A stretch of DNA of 10,006 nt from the NCBI GenBank assembly GCA_937898375.1, contig CALEJX010000540.1, forward strand, positions 1 to 10,006, given 5' to 3'. Shown in pieces: positions 1 to 6,583 of this stretch. The notes under the pieces are model-generated. The model was not told the origin of the DNA. It saw nothing but the letters and a program-made list of their open reading frames with translations, and did no database searches. The DNA is from an uncultured Ruminococcus sp. (GTDB lineage Bacteria; Bacillota; Clostridia; Oscillospirales; Ruminococcaceae). How positions within the stretch are numbered: the first letter of the stretch is position 1; each line of letters begins with the position of its first letter. The translations under genes were made by a program, and so were the position numbers.

Positions 1-1104
1 CATAACGATGCCGTAGCCTGTTTTCTCCATTTCGTCAAGGGCAGAGCTGAATTTCGAGAAGCGCTCTTTTATCTTTACAAGCTCCAAAATTCTCGGCATA
101 AGGTCGTTTTCATCCTTTATCTCAAGCCCTGTGGCTTCGCCTATTATCCTGAAAAACAGCGCAGGGTCAAGCTCAACCTTTATGACAGCCGAGCCTTTGC
201 CAAGGCCTATCTCAGCCACCGAGCCTAAGGATACCTGCTCACAACAGCATATCTTTTCGGCACAGTCTGAAATGTCGCGGAGATTTGTTACCGCCGAAGC
301 CGCTTCCTTGATGTGTCCGAAAACGGCTTCTTTCAGCCAGTGACCCTTGTCAAGAGAGTTTATCCATGAGGGCATTGAGATGTTTATTTCTTTCACAGGG
401 AAAGAGTAGAGCAGAAGCGTCAAGATCTCTTTTATCTCTTTTTCCGAAAGCTCCAAACAGTTTATAGGCATAACCGTAGTGCCGTATTTGTCGGAAAGCT
501 GTTCGCAAAGGTCCTTTGTCTGCTGAGAGTAAGGCTCAGTGGTGTTCATAAGCACCACAAATGGCTTGCCTATCTGCTTCAGCTCATCGATTATGCGCTC
601 CTCACATTCTTCGTATTCTTCACGAGGGAGATCGGTGATACTGCCGTCTGTTGTCACCACAAGACCTATGGTGGAATGTTCTGTTATGACCTTTTGCGTT
701 CCCACCTCAGCCGCCATGTTGAAAGGCACTTCCGTGTCAAACCATGGCGTTACCACCATTCTTGGGGCTTCATTTTCAATATAGCCAATGGCGCTCGGTA
801 TTATGTAGCCAACGCAATCTATCATTCGCACATTGAAGCTTGCTCCGCCCTCTAGGGTGATGTTCACGGCTTCCTCAGGAATGAACTTAGGCTCAGTTGT
901 CATGATAGTCTTGCCTGCGGAGGATTGCGGCAGTTCGTCAATGGCACGCTCCTTGCGGTAGTCGCTTTTAATGTTCGGTATAACGAACTGCTCCATGAAC
1001 TGCTTTATAAAGGTAGATTTTCCCGTGCGGACAGGGCCTACCACGCCTATATAGATATCGCCCCCCGTCCGTGTGGCAATGTCGGTGTAAATATCGTTTT
1101 TCAT
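1..1104 (-). CDS. spoIVA: Stage IV sporulation protein A (SpoIVA), coat-basement ATPase, 3' end cut by window edge
   Basis: SpoIVA is a cytoskeletal-like ATPase that polymerises on the outer forespore membrane in the mother cell and forms the platform on which the spore coat is built; it is also needed for cortex formation. The reading frame runs open from the ATG at 1104 to position 1, giving 368 codons of a protein that is 492 residues in Bacillus subtilis, so about the last quarter lies outside the window. Visible hallmarks are the N-terminal TGGDIYIGVVG strand, the Walker A motif GPVRTGKS (K29), the sensor threonines in TIMTTEPKF (T69, T70), the Walker B-like MIDCVGY (D96), and the family signature HSTIGLVVTTDGSI. 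The start is set by an AGGAGG at 1113-1118. It is the second gene of an operon with sipL. The identification is secure; only the C-terminal domain, which in the family anchors the protein to SpoVM and the membrane, cannot be inspected. Confidence 0.96.
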   Translation of the reverse strand, partial: MKNDIYTDIATRTGGDIYIGVVGPVRTGKSTFIKQFMEQFVIPNIKSDYRKERAIDELPQSSAGKTIMTTEPKFIPEEAVNITLEGGASFNVRMIDCVGYIIPSAIGYIENEAPRMVVTPWFDTEVPFNMAAEVGTQKVITEHSTIGLVVTTDGSITDLPREEYEECEERIIDELKQIGKPFVVLMNTTEPYSQQTKDLCEQLSDKYGTTVMPINCLELSEKEIKEILTLLLYSFPVKEINISMPSWINSLDKGHWLKEAVFGHIKEAASAVTNLRDISDCAEKICCCEQVSLGSVAEIGLGKGSAVIKVELDPALFFRIIGEATGLEIKDENDLMPRILELVKIKERFSKFSSALDEMEKTGYGIVM

Positions 1105-1112
1105 GTGTCTGT

Positions 1113-1118
1113 CCTCCT
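1113..1118 (-). promoter_or_regulatory. spoIVA ribosome binding site overlapping the sipL stop codon
   Basis: A full AGGAGG (CCTCCT on the plus strand) lies 8 nt upstream of the spoIVA ATG at 1104. Its first two bases are the last two bases of the sipL TAG stop (1117-1119). Ribosomes terminating on sipL therefore sit on the spoIVA initiation region, which suggests coupled translation of the two proteins. Confidence 0.85.
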
Positions 1119-2676
1119 AGTTCATTAATGGGATAAGCAGCATTCCCTGTTTTGATATCTTATCATCAGTAAGCTCATTTTCTTCAAGTATGGCTGTTAT
1201 GGAAGTTGAATATTTTTTAGCTATCTCCCAGATATCGTCGCTCTCATTGCAGTAGCATATTTTCAGAGCGTATTTGTCATTTTTCTCTTTCGGTTTATCA
1301 GTGAGTACCCTAAGCTCTGATATCATCGAACCTGTCTGCTGGATAGTCATTTCACCGCCTACCTTGATGTCGGCTTTAAGCTCCGCCGTTGCTTCGTCTG
1401 CAAGATAGTATGTGCAGTTTTCTATGCACAGGTCAGGGGATATGGATATCTCACCATTGAAGTTCGCAGGAAGCGGTATCTCATGCTCAAAAGGCGAATC
1501 GTTTTCAAGATAAAGGGGAGTGCCGCTCTCGTTTCTGCCAATAAGACAGAATGTCACGCTTCCTGAAATGATAAAGGCTTTCTTTTCTTCGTCAAGCCTT
1601 GTGGTCACATTTGAAAGTGTCGCCCAGCTATCATGAACACAGCGTATCTCACCCTCCTGACAGGAAAGCTTTGCAGTAACGCTGTGACTGTCTGATATCT
1701 TTATGCTCTCGCTGTCAAGCTTGCTTTCGCACCTTTCTGCTTCACACTCAAAGCAGGTGGAATATGCGTCTGTGACTATCTCGCAGGTGGAAAGCTTTTT
1801 GGCAACGCAGTTCACAAGAAGCACAAGCTCGCATTCAAGCGTACCAGAATCGTCAGACTTTGGTATGATATCACAGCCCGCAGGGGTTATCCTCACATCT
1901 GCGGTGAAAGTATCGTCAATGCCGTCTATGTCGATTATCTGAGAGAACGGCAGAGTAAAACGCATTGTTTCGGCTGTTTCCTCGCCGTCAGTAGTTACGC
2001 AGGAGTAAAGCATCGTAATTTCAGCGTCACCCTTTGTCACAAGCTTGCCTGCTATCATCTTGTGTTCCTGTGGGATAATGCGGCAATCTGTCCGCAGGAT
2101 AGTGCCAACAGGGGCTTTTGCCGCAGAAAGCTGCAATTCTTCTATAAGTGTTATCCTCTTTGCGGCGGTAAGACGTTTCGCAGGATATGTAACAGCCGCC
2201 TTTTTAAGCTGTATGCCACAGCCAAATGCGTCTGTGACTATGGGCACAGTTACTTCTCCCGTCACCTTTGCGTGTATAGTCACAGCACCCCTGATATCAA
2301 GCCTGCGCTGATTTACCACACGGCAGTTGACATAATCGCATTTCGGTGTGAGCCATATCATAGGGTCGCCGCAATCCCCTTGCAGGTCGAAAGACTTTGT
2401 GTAGTTCATTTTCTGCTCAATGCAGTTTATGCGCTTGTCGTTTTGGCTGATGTAAAGCACTCTTATGAGCGCCGCCATGTCAAAGCTGAGCTTTCCTCCG
2501 TTTACGGAATGGCTCTGTACTGTTGGTGTGATAACGCATTTTAGTACCCTGAAAATATCGGGATAATAGTCGGGCAGCAGAAAATCCTTTTCCACAGCCT
2601 GCTCGCAGGAGGCGTCAAGGATAGTCCGTGTCATTGACAGCATCTCTCTGTTAAGCTTAAGATCCATAGTGTTCAT
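1117..2676 (-). CDS. sipL: SipL-like spore morphogenesis protein: DUF3794 (SPOCS) repeats plus C-terminal LysM
   Basis: This 519-residue protein resembles Clostridioides difficile SipL, the functional counterpart of B. subtilis SpoVID, which binds SpoIVA through its LysM domain and holds the coat to the forespore. The body consists of beta-rich segments of DUF3794/SPOCS type: roughly 35-100 (begins DYYPDIFRVLKCVITP), 195-265 (IIPQEHKMIAGKLVTKGDAE, then a loop and a strand pair), and a more diverged third at about 340-405. The C-terminal 469-517 is a clear LysM: DDIWEIAKKYSTSITAILEE followed by NELTDDKI and LLIP. There is no signal peptide or TM segment, fitting a mother-cell cytosolic protein. 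The ATG at 2676 is preferred because AGGAGG at 2688-2693 stands 11 nt away; the ATG at residue 4 would be 20 nt away. It lies directly upstream of spoIVA, which independently supports the assignment. It is unusually cysteine-rich (about 20 Cys) for a cytosolic protein. The DUF3794-LysM architecture is also used for other clostridial proteins, so the exact name rests on context as well as domains. Confidence 0.88.
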   Translation of the reverse strand: MNTMDLKLNREMLSMTRTILDASCEQAVEKDFLLPDYYPDIFRVLKCVITPTVQSHSVNGGKLSFDMAALIRVLYISQNDKRINCIEQKMNYTKSFDLQGDCGDPMIWLTPKCDYVNCRVVNQRRLDIRGAVTIHAKVTGEVTVPIVTDAFGCGIQLKKAAVTYPAKRLTAAKRITLIEELQLSAAKAPVGTILRTDCRIIPQEHKMIAGKLVTKGDAEITMLYSCVTTDGEETAETMRFTLPFSQIIDIDGIDDTFTADVRITPAGCDIIPKSDDSGTLECELVLLVNCVAKKLSTCEIVTDAYSTCFECEAERCESKLDSESIKISDSHSVTAKLSCQEGEIRCVHDSWATLSNVTTRLDEEKKAFIISGSVTFCLIGRNESGTPLYLENDSPFEHEIPLPANFNGEISISPDLCIENCTYYLADEATAELKADIKVGGEMTIQQTGSMISELRVLTDKPKEKNDKYALKICYCNESDDIWEIAKKYSTSITAILEENELTDDKISKQGMLLIPLMN

Positions 2677-2709
2677 CTTGTCTGTTTCCTCCTAAAAATA
2701 AACTGATCA

Positions 2710-2737
2710 TACGATCGTAAAGGGCTTGTAATGCCCT
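2710..2737 (-). repeat. Palindrome and small hairpin in the sipL leader
   Basis: Between the proposed transcript start (about 2740) and the ribosome binding site lie a 5-bp inverted repeat, AGGGC-N7-GCCCT (2721-2737), and a perfect 10-bp palindrome, TACGATCGTA (2710-2719). The hairpin could form at the mRNA 5' end and the palindrome could be a protein site; neither function is shown. Short elements of this size can arise by chance. Confidence 0.35.
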
Positions 2738-2746
2738 GCTGAGAAC

Positions 2747-2775
2747 ATTATATTCACTTGGGACGGGTCATATTC
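2747..2775 (-). promoter_or_regulatory. Candidate σE (mother-cell) promoter for sipL-spoIVA
   Basis: Read on the minus strand, GAATATG (2775-2769) is followed after 14 nt by AATATAAT (2754-2747). This fits the known σE pattern (a KMATATT-like -35, 13-15 nt, a CATACAAT-like -10) much better than a σA -35. It predicts a transcript start near 2740 and a leader of about 63 nt before the sipL ATG. In B. subtilis, spoIVA is a σE gene, so this is the sigma factor expected. The -10 lacks the usual first C, and no experiment can be cited for this strain. Confidence 0.6.
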
Positions 2776-2854
2776 TGAAAATCTCAGGCAATTTTAACGT
2801 ATTTTGTCGGCAGGGGCTTTTTCACACAGCGTAAAGGCTTTTCATAGACTAAGA

Positions 2855-2877
2855 TATGTCATTGTATCTGACATAAT
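2855..2877 (+). promoter_or_regulatory. Probable extended -10 promoter with overlapping inverted repeat (operator candidate) of the ZIP gene
   Basis: A perfect 7-bp inverted repeat, TATGTCA-N7-TGACATA (2855-2875), overlaps an extended -10 box, TG-A-CATAAT (2869-2877). No good -35 is found at 17 bp, as is common with extended -10 promoters. The transcript would begin near 2884, immediately before the ribosome binding site. A protein bound at the repeat would block RNA polymerase, which fits repression of a metal transporter by a metal sensor. The repeat does not match the Fur, Zur, MntR or DtxR consensus as I know them, so no regulator is named. Confidence 0.45.
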
Positions 2878-2902
2878 ACTGTCTGAAAGGAAACATATTA
2901 GT

Positions 2903-3691
2903 ATGAATGGTCTACTTTGGGCTGCGGCAGGCACGGGCTTTACATTATCTATGACGGCGTTGGGTGCGGCTGTGGTCTTTTTCATGAAAAAAGAGGGGCA
3001 GAGCGAAAAGATGCAGAAAGCCTTCTTAGGCTTTGCCGCAGGCGTTATGATAGCGGCAAGCGTGTGGAGCTTGCTTATCCCTGCCATAAACGAGGCTGAA
3101 AATCTCGGCAAGATAGGCTGGATACCTGCCGCAGGGGGCTTTGCGCTGGGCGTGCTGTTTCTTATGGGACTTGACAAGGCAATGCCCTATTTTCTTCCTG
3201 AGCCTGAAAGGGAAGAGGGCGTGCGCAGGGGACTAAAGCGTTCGGGACTTCTTATTTTCGCTATCACCCTGCACAATATCCCTGAGGGTATGGCGGTAGG
3301 TCTTGCCTTTGCCTTGGCGGCGCATAATGACAGCTCGGTGCTGCTGGCTTCCGCTATCGCACTTGCCATAGGCATGGGTATACAGAACTTCCCCGAGGGT
3401 GCGGCTATCGCACTTCCGCTTAGGCAATCAGGCATGAGCAAGACGAAAGCCTTTGGTCTCGGCACGCTTTCAGGTCTTGTCGAGCCTGTTTTCGGACTTC
3501 TCACTGTCCTTGCCGCAGGCACTGTACAGCCGCTTCTGCCTTGGCTCCTTGCCTTTGCCGCAGGAGCAATGCTCTATGTGGTGGTGGAGGAGCTTATCCC
3601 CGAAGCACATCTCGGCGACGGTCACATGGGAACAGTGGGCGTAATGCTTGGCTTTCTGCTTATGATGATACTTGATGTGGCGCTGGGATAA
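2903..3691 (+). CDS. ZIP-family (GufA-like) divalent metal transporter
   Basis: This is a 262-residue integral membrane protein of the ZIP family, which moves Zn2+, Fe2+ or similar divalent ions into the cytoplasm. Eight hydrophobic segments can be laid out, at approximately 5-27, 41-60, 73-91, 114-138, 146-170, 184-203, 209-227 and 243-261. The metal-site motifs of the two central helices are present: HNIPEG at 124-129 and QNFPEG at 161-166, with EELIPEA at 229-235 in a later helix. QNFPEG in place of a His-led motif is typical of the bacterial GufA branch rather than ZupT. The cytoplasmic loop 100-112 is short and charged, without the His-rich stretch of many eukaryotic ZIPs. The ATG at 2903 is chosen because AAAGGA (2886-2891) precedes it by 11 nt. 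The frame stays open upstream to a TTG at 2804, but the added 33 residues are not ZIP-like and would cross the promoter. It is divergent from sipL and ends at its own terminator, so it is likely monocistronic. Substrate metal cannot be told from sequence. Confidence 0.93.
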   Translation: MNGLLWAAAGTGFTLSMTALGAAVVFFMKKEGQSEKMQKAFLGFAAGVMIAASVWSLLIPAINEAENLGKIGWIPAAGGFALGVLFLMGLDKAMPYFLPEPEREEGVRRGLKRSGLLIFAITLHNIPEGMAVGLAFALAAHNDSSVLLASAIALAIGMGIQNFPEGAAIALPLRQSGMSKTKAFGLGTLSGLVEPVFGLLTVLAAGTVQPLLPWLLAFAAGAMLYVVVEELIPEAHLGDGHMGTVGVMLGFLLMMILDVALG

Positions 3692-3706
3692 AAAAGCGTA
3701 TTTGTT

Positions 3707-3742
3707 AAAAGCTGCGGTGAGTTTTTTGCCACAGCTTTTTTT
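3707..3742 (+). terminator. Intrinsic terminator after the ZIP gene
   Basis: The stem AAAAGCTG (3707-3714) pairs with CAGCTTTT (3732-3739); after one C/A mismatch, GG/CC extends it, and the loop is about 11 nt. A run of seven T residues (3736-3742) follows the GC part of the stem. It begins 16 nt after the ZIP stop codon. Confidence 0.85.
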
Positions 3743-3813
3743 ATGGTGATAACGCACAAGTATCGTATATGGACTTTGTGAGTTATTGCTTTCGTCTTTT
3801 TGACGTTTTTCGG

Positions 3814-3842
3814 TTGACAAAAGGGGCGCGATTTGGTATAAT
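3814..3842 (+). promoter_or_regulatory. Perfect-consensus σA promoter of the beta-helix protein gene
   Basis: TTGACA (3814-3819) and TATAAT (3837-3842) are separated by exactly 17 bp, matching the housekeeping consensus at all twelve positions. The start of transcription should be near 3849, leaving an A-rich leader of about 85 nt before the TTG start at 3934. Perfect matches are uncommon for chromosomal genes and suggest strong or otherwise controlled expression. Confidence 0.88.
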
Positions 3843-3916
3843 TGAATATGTGTAAAATATGTTCTGCAAAAAAGATAAAAAGAACAAAAAGAGAGCAGCG
3901 AAAACCCCAAGACAAC

Positions 3917-3923
3917 GAAAGGA
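3917..3923 (+). promoter_or_regulatory. Ribosome binding site that decides the TTG start
   Basis: GAAAGGA at 3917-3923 stands 10 nt before the TTG at 3934, a normal distance. The nearby ATG at 3927 is in another frame, only 3 nt from the site, and its frame closes after about 30 codons. The first in-frame ATG (residue 20) would remove most of the signal peptide. Confidence 0.75.
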
Positions 3924-3933
3924 CAGATGAGAA

Positions 3934-6507
3934 TTGACAAAGATCACTCGCACCTTTATTGCCTTTGTAGCGGCGTGTTTACTCGCCATTATGCTTATGA
4001 CAGTAAGGTGCTTTGCTTATGATTATTCCACTATCACAGGCACGAAAGCCAGCGGAGCGGAAATAAGCGGATATTCGGGAGCGCTTGAAGTGAACGTGCT
4101 TGACTTCGGCGCAGACAAAAAGGGCAAGAAAGACTCCTCAAAGGCGATACAGAAAGCCCTTGACTATGCTATTGACAACGGCTCAAACTCTGTGCAGATA
4201 AAGGTCGTTGTGCCAAAAGGAAAATACAGGATAGACAAACTTTTGGAGATATATTCAAACACTTGGCTGTATCTCGAGGACGGAGCGACTATCATCAGAA
4301 ATTTTGACAAAGGCTGTATGATAAAAAATGCTCAGGCAAACGGCGCAGGCGGATATGACAGCGAAAGAAATATCGTTATCGAGGGCGGCTGCTGGGACGG
4401 CAACCCGTCCTCTACTTCAAGACCTTTTTCAAACATGAGATTTGGTCACATGAAAAACCTTTGGATAAAGAACGTTGAGATAAAAAACAATTACAACGGT
4501 CATCATCTGGAGATAGGCGGCGTAAAGGGCATCACTATCGAGGACTGCGATTTTCACGGCTATACGGGAACATCTCAGAAAGAGGCTATACAGCTTGATA
4601 CCATAAGCAACAGCGATGTTTTCCCTGCGTATGAGCCTTTTGATGATACTCCATGCGACAACACTGTTATAAAAAACAACAAGTTCCATGACCTTATAAG
4701 AGGCCTTGGCTCACATTCTGCCTGCCTTGGTGTGTATTATACGAACACTCTTATAACAGGCAACTCATTTTATGATATGAGCGGAACGGCTATCGTTCTT
4801 CTTAATCACAAAAGCTGTATAATCGAAAACAATACCATGACCAATGTTGGCTGTGCAATAGATTTCAAGTACATGACCGACTATGAAAATGCAAACTTCC
4901 ATGTGCCAAATTCGGGCTATGCAGGCATAAAGAATCGTCTTGATGACAATGCCAACACCATAATAAGAAACAATAACATAACAGTTGTGGGTACATATTA
5001 TTATCCTGAGCCGTATGCTATCCAGATATTTGGCAAAAAACTTGAAAAGTCATACTCACACCCTGATTACAACTATACTGTAAAGGGTGTGAAGATAACA
5101 GACAACACCATAAAAACAGTGGGTTCGGCAGTAAGGCTCACGGACGTTTCAGGAATTTTCATAGGCTCGAACGATATAAGCTATGAAAATGACAAATATA
5201 ATTATTCCATGGACCTTATATGGCTCAGCGAATCGTCACAGGTGACGATAACAAAGAACAAGCTCACAGGCACAAAGCAGAACAGCGTTTATATAAGCGG
5301 CGGTTCAGGCAACGAGGTAAGTTCCAATACCATTAAAAAGCCAAGTGTATCGGGAGTTTATGTTTCGGGCGGCTCTGATAAGAACACCATATCAGGAAAC
5401 ACCATAACTTCGGCAGGCTCTAATGGTATAAAGATAACCAAAAAGGCTAAGGCTGACGTTAGAAAGAACACTGTCAAGAAGTCAAAAAATCACGGACTTA
5501 TCTACACAGGCGGAAGCGGCAAGGCTTCAGATAATACCCTTGAAGAAAATGGTCTTTGCGGCTTTATGGCTGACAACAGCGCTTCTGTGGAGTTTTTTTA
5601 CAATACCTGCAATAATAACAAAGACTACGGCTTGAAAGCCGATAAGAAATCTCAGGTCAAAATAAGCGGAAACAGCTTTGCCGACAACAGCAAGGGCGAT
5701 ATCTACGTCACAGGCAGTGCGGCAGTGCTTCTGAACGCACCCGACAATGTGAAGTCGCAGGATATCTGCTCTGATAAGCTAACTGTCACATGGGACGAAG
5801 TGTCGCAGGCTGACGGCTATTATGTTTACAGGAAGACCGATGACGAGGGCGCAGAGTTTGAACAGATCGCAACTGTAACAGACGGCACTTCCTATACAGA
5901 TTATGGACTTGTTCCGAAAACAAGATATGTTTATAAGGTAAAAGCTTTCCTTAATACTGTTGACAGTATCCAGGAGGGCAGCGGAAGCGCAGAAGTGAGC
6001 ATAAAAACGAAGCTCACTATCATAGGCTGCACCACGAATATGCGTGGCTCAATGTCATACACAGGCAAGGAGAGAACACAGATATTTGACGTTTTTGTAG
6101 ACGGCGAGACCCTTATTCCTGATGTTGATTACAGAACAGTTTACTCTGATAACGTGAACGTTGGAACTGCAAAGGTGACGGTTATAGGTATGGGTCAGTA
6201 TTGCGACTCGGCGGACTTTCAGTTCAATATAACTCTAAAGTCTGACAATGTAATGGTCATAAAGCCGCAGGAGCTTAACAACAAGTCTATCGTGTCGGGC
6301 AATCCTACAATGAAAGCACAGGGCTATGAGGTAGCCGAGGCGGTGGAGGATAAGCTTGACCACACTTCTCACAGCGGACCTGCTACAGTGGTGAACTACA
6401 ATTCACCTGCACAGGTCATTGCAAAGGCTAGAGCCGATATGCTTGATTTGAGAGTGCGCTCATATCGTGAGCTGACAGGGGAAACTATTTACGGCGCTTG
6501 GCTGTAA
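3934..6507 (+). CDS. Secreted right-handed parallel beta-helix protein (pectate-lyase-3-like) with FN3 and Ig-like modules
   Basis: The 857-residue product has a signal peptide (charged MTKITR, hydrophobic 8-23, probable cleavage after RCFA at 28). Residues 51-120 show the entry to a pectate-lyase-3/GH28-like beta-helix: VNVLDFGADKKG, a helix with SSKAIQKALDYA, VVVPKGKYRI and WLYLEDGATIIRN. Coils continue to about 597, with PbH1-type turns rich in NT, NN and GN pairs and with KEAIQLD at 216-222. Residues 601-692 look like a fibronectin type III domain (LTVTWDEVSQADGYYVYRK, then TSYTDYGLVPKTRYVYKVKA). Residues 697-767 resemble the small Ig-like module of clostridial surface proteins (VDYRTVYSDNVNVGTAKVTV, then GxGxY). 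The last 90 residues match nothing I know. There is no LPXTG, S-layer-homology, dockerin or terminal TM, so the protein is probably released or held non-covalently. Beta-helix proteins of this group cleave or bind acidic polysaccharides such as pectin; a catalytic set cannot be assigned by eye, so binding without catalysis is possible. It is a single-gene unit. Confidence 0.85.
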   Translation: MTKITRTFIAFVAACLLAIMLMTVRCFAYDYSTITGTKASGAEISGYSGALEVNVLDFGADKKGKKDSSKAIQKALDYAIDNGSNSVQIKVVVPKGKYRIDKLLEIYSNTWLYLEDGATIIRNFDKGCMIKNAQANGAGGYDSERNIVIEGGCWDGNPSSTSRPFSNMRFGHMKNLWIKNVEIKNNYNGHHLEIGGVKGITIEDCDFHGYTGTSQKEAIQLDTISNSDVFPAYEPFDDTPCDNTVIKNNKFHDLIRGLGSHSACLGVYYTNTLITGNSFYDMSGTAIVLLNHKSCIIENNTMTNVGCAIDFKYMTDYENANFHVPNSGYAGIKNRLDDNANTIIRNNNITVVGTYYYPEPYAIQIFGKKLEKSYSHPDYNYTVKGVKITDNTIKTVGSAVRLTDVSGIFIGSNDISYENDKYNYSMDLIWLSESSQVTITKNKLTGTKQNSVYISGGSGNEVSSNTIKKPSVSGVYVSGGSDKNTISGNTITSAGSNGIKITKKAKADVRKNTVKKSKNHGLIYTGGSGKASDNTLEENGLCGFMADNSASVEFFYNTCNNNKDYGLKADKKSQVKISGNSFADNSKGDIYVTGSAAVLLNAPDNVKSQDICSDKLTVTWDEVSQADGYYVYRKTDDEGAEFEQIATVTDGTSYTDYGLVPKTRYVYKVKAFLNTVDSIQEGSGSAEVSIKTKLTIIGCTTNMRGSMSYTGKERTQIFDVFVDGETLIPDVDYRTVYSDNVNVGTAKVTVIGMGQYCDSADFQFNITLKSDNVMVIKPQELNNKSIVSGNPTMKAQGYEVAEAVEDKLDHTSHSGPATVVNYNSPAQVIAKARADMLDLRVRSYRELTGETIYGAWL

Positions 6508-6520
6508 AATATAAAAAATT

Positions 6521-6568
6521 GGCATAATAAAACACGGCTGATATTTTCACAGCCGTGTTTTTTATGCC
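6521..6568. terminator. Long bidirectional terminator between convergent genes
   Basis: Arm 6521-6540 (GGCATAATAAAACACGGCTG) pairs with 6550-6568 over 19 bp with a single bulged base, enclosing a 9-nt loop. The GC core CACGGCTG/CAGCCGTG is flanked by T-runs on both strands, so it can end transcription of the beta-helix gene (stop 6507) and of the converging membrane-protein gene (stop 6584). Confidence 0.9.
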
Positions 6569-6583
6569 TTTATTTTGTTATCT

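Noticed and set aside
2062..2544. A 160-codon plus-strand open frame inside sipL
   Set aside because: It is the complement of a well-supported gene, has no ribosome binding site, and its Cys/His/Tyr-rich composition is that of an antisense shadow.
2804..2902. Upstream TTG extension of the ZIP transporter by 33 residues
   Set aside because: No ribosome binding site precedes the TTG, the added residues are not like a ZIP N-terminus, and the stretch contains the probable promoter; the ATG at 2903 has a proper site.
3470..3940. A 156-codon minus-strand frame covering the end of the ZIP gene and the downstream promoter
   Set aside because: It overlaps a clear gene, a terminator and a perfect promoter on the other strand, and its translation has no recognisable features.
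3927..4020. ATG at 3927 as the start of the beta-helix gene or of a leader peptide
   Set aside because: It is out of frame with the gene, only 3 nt from the ribosome binding site, and the frame closes after about 30 codons of unremarkable sequence; a leader-peptide role cannot be excluded but has no support.
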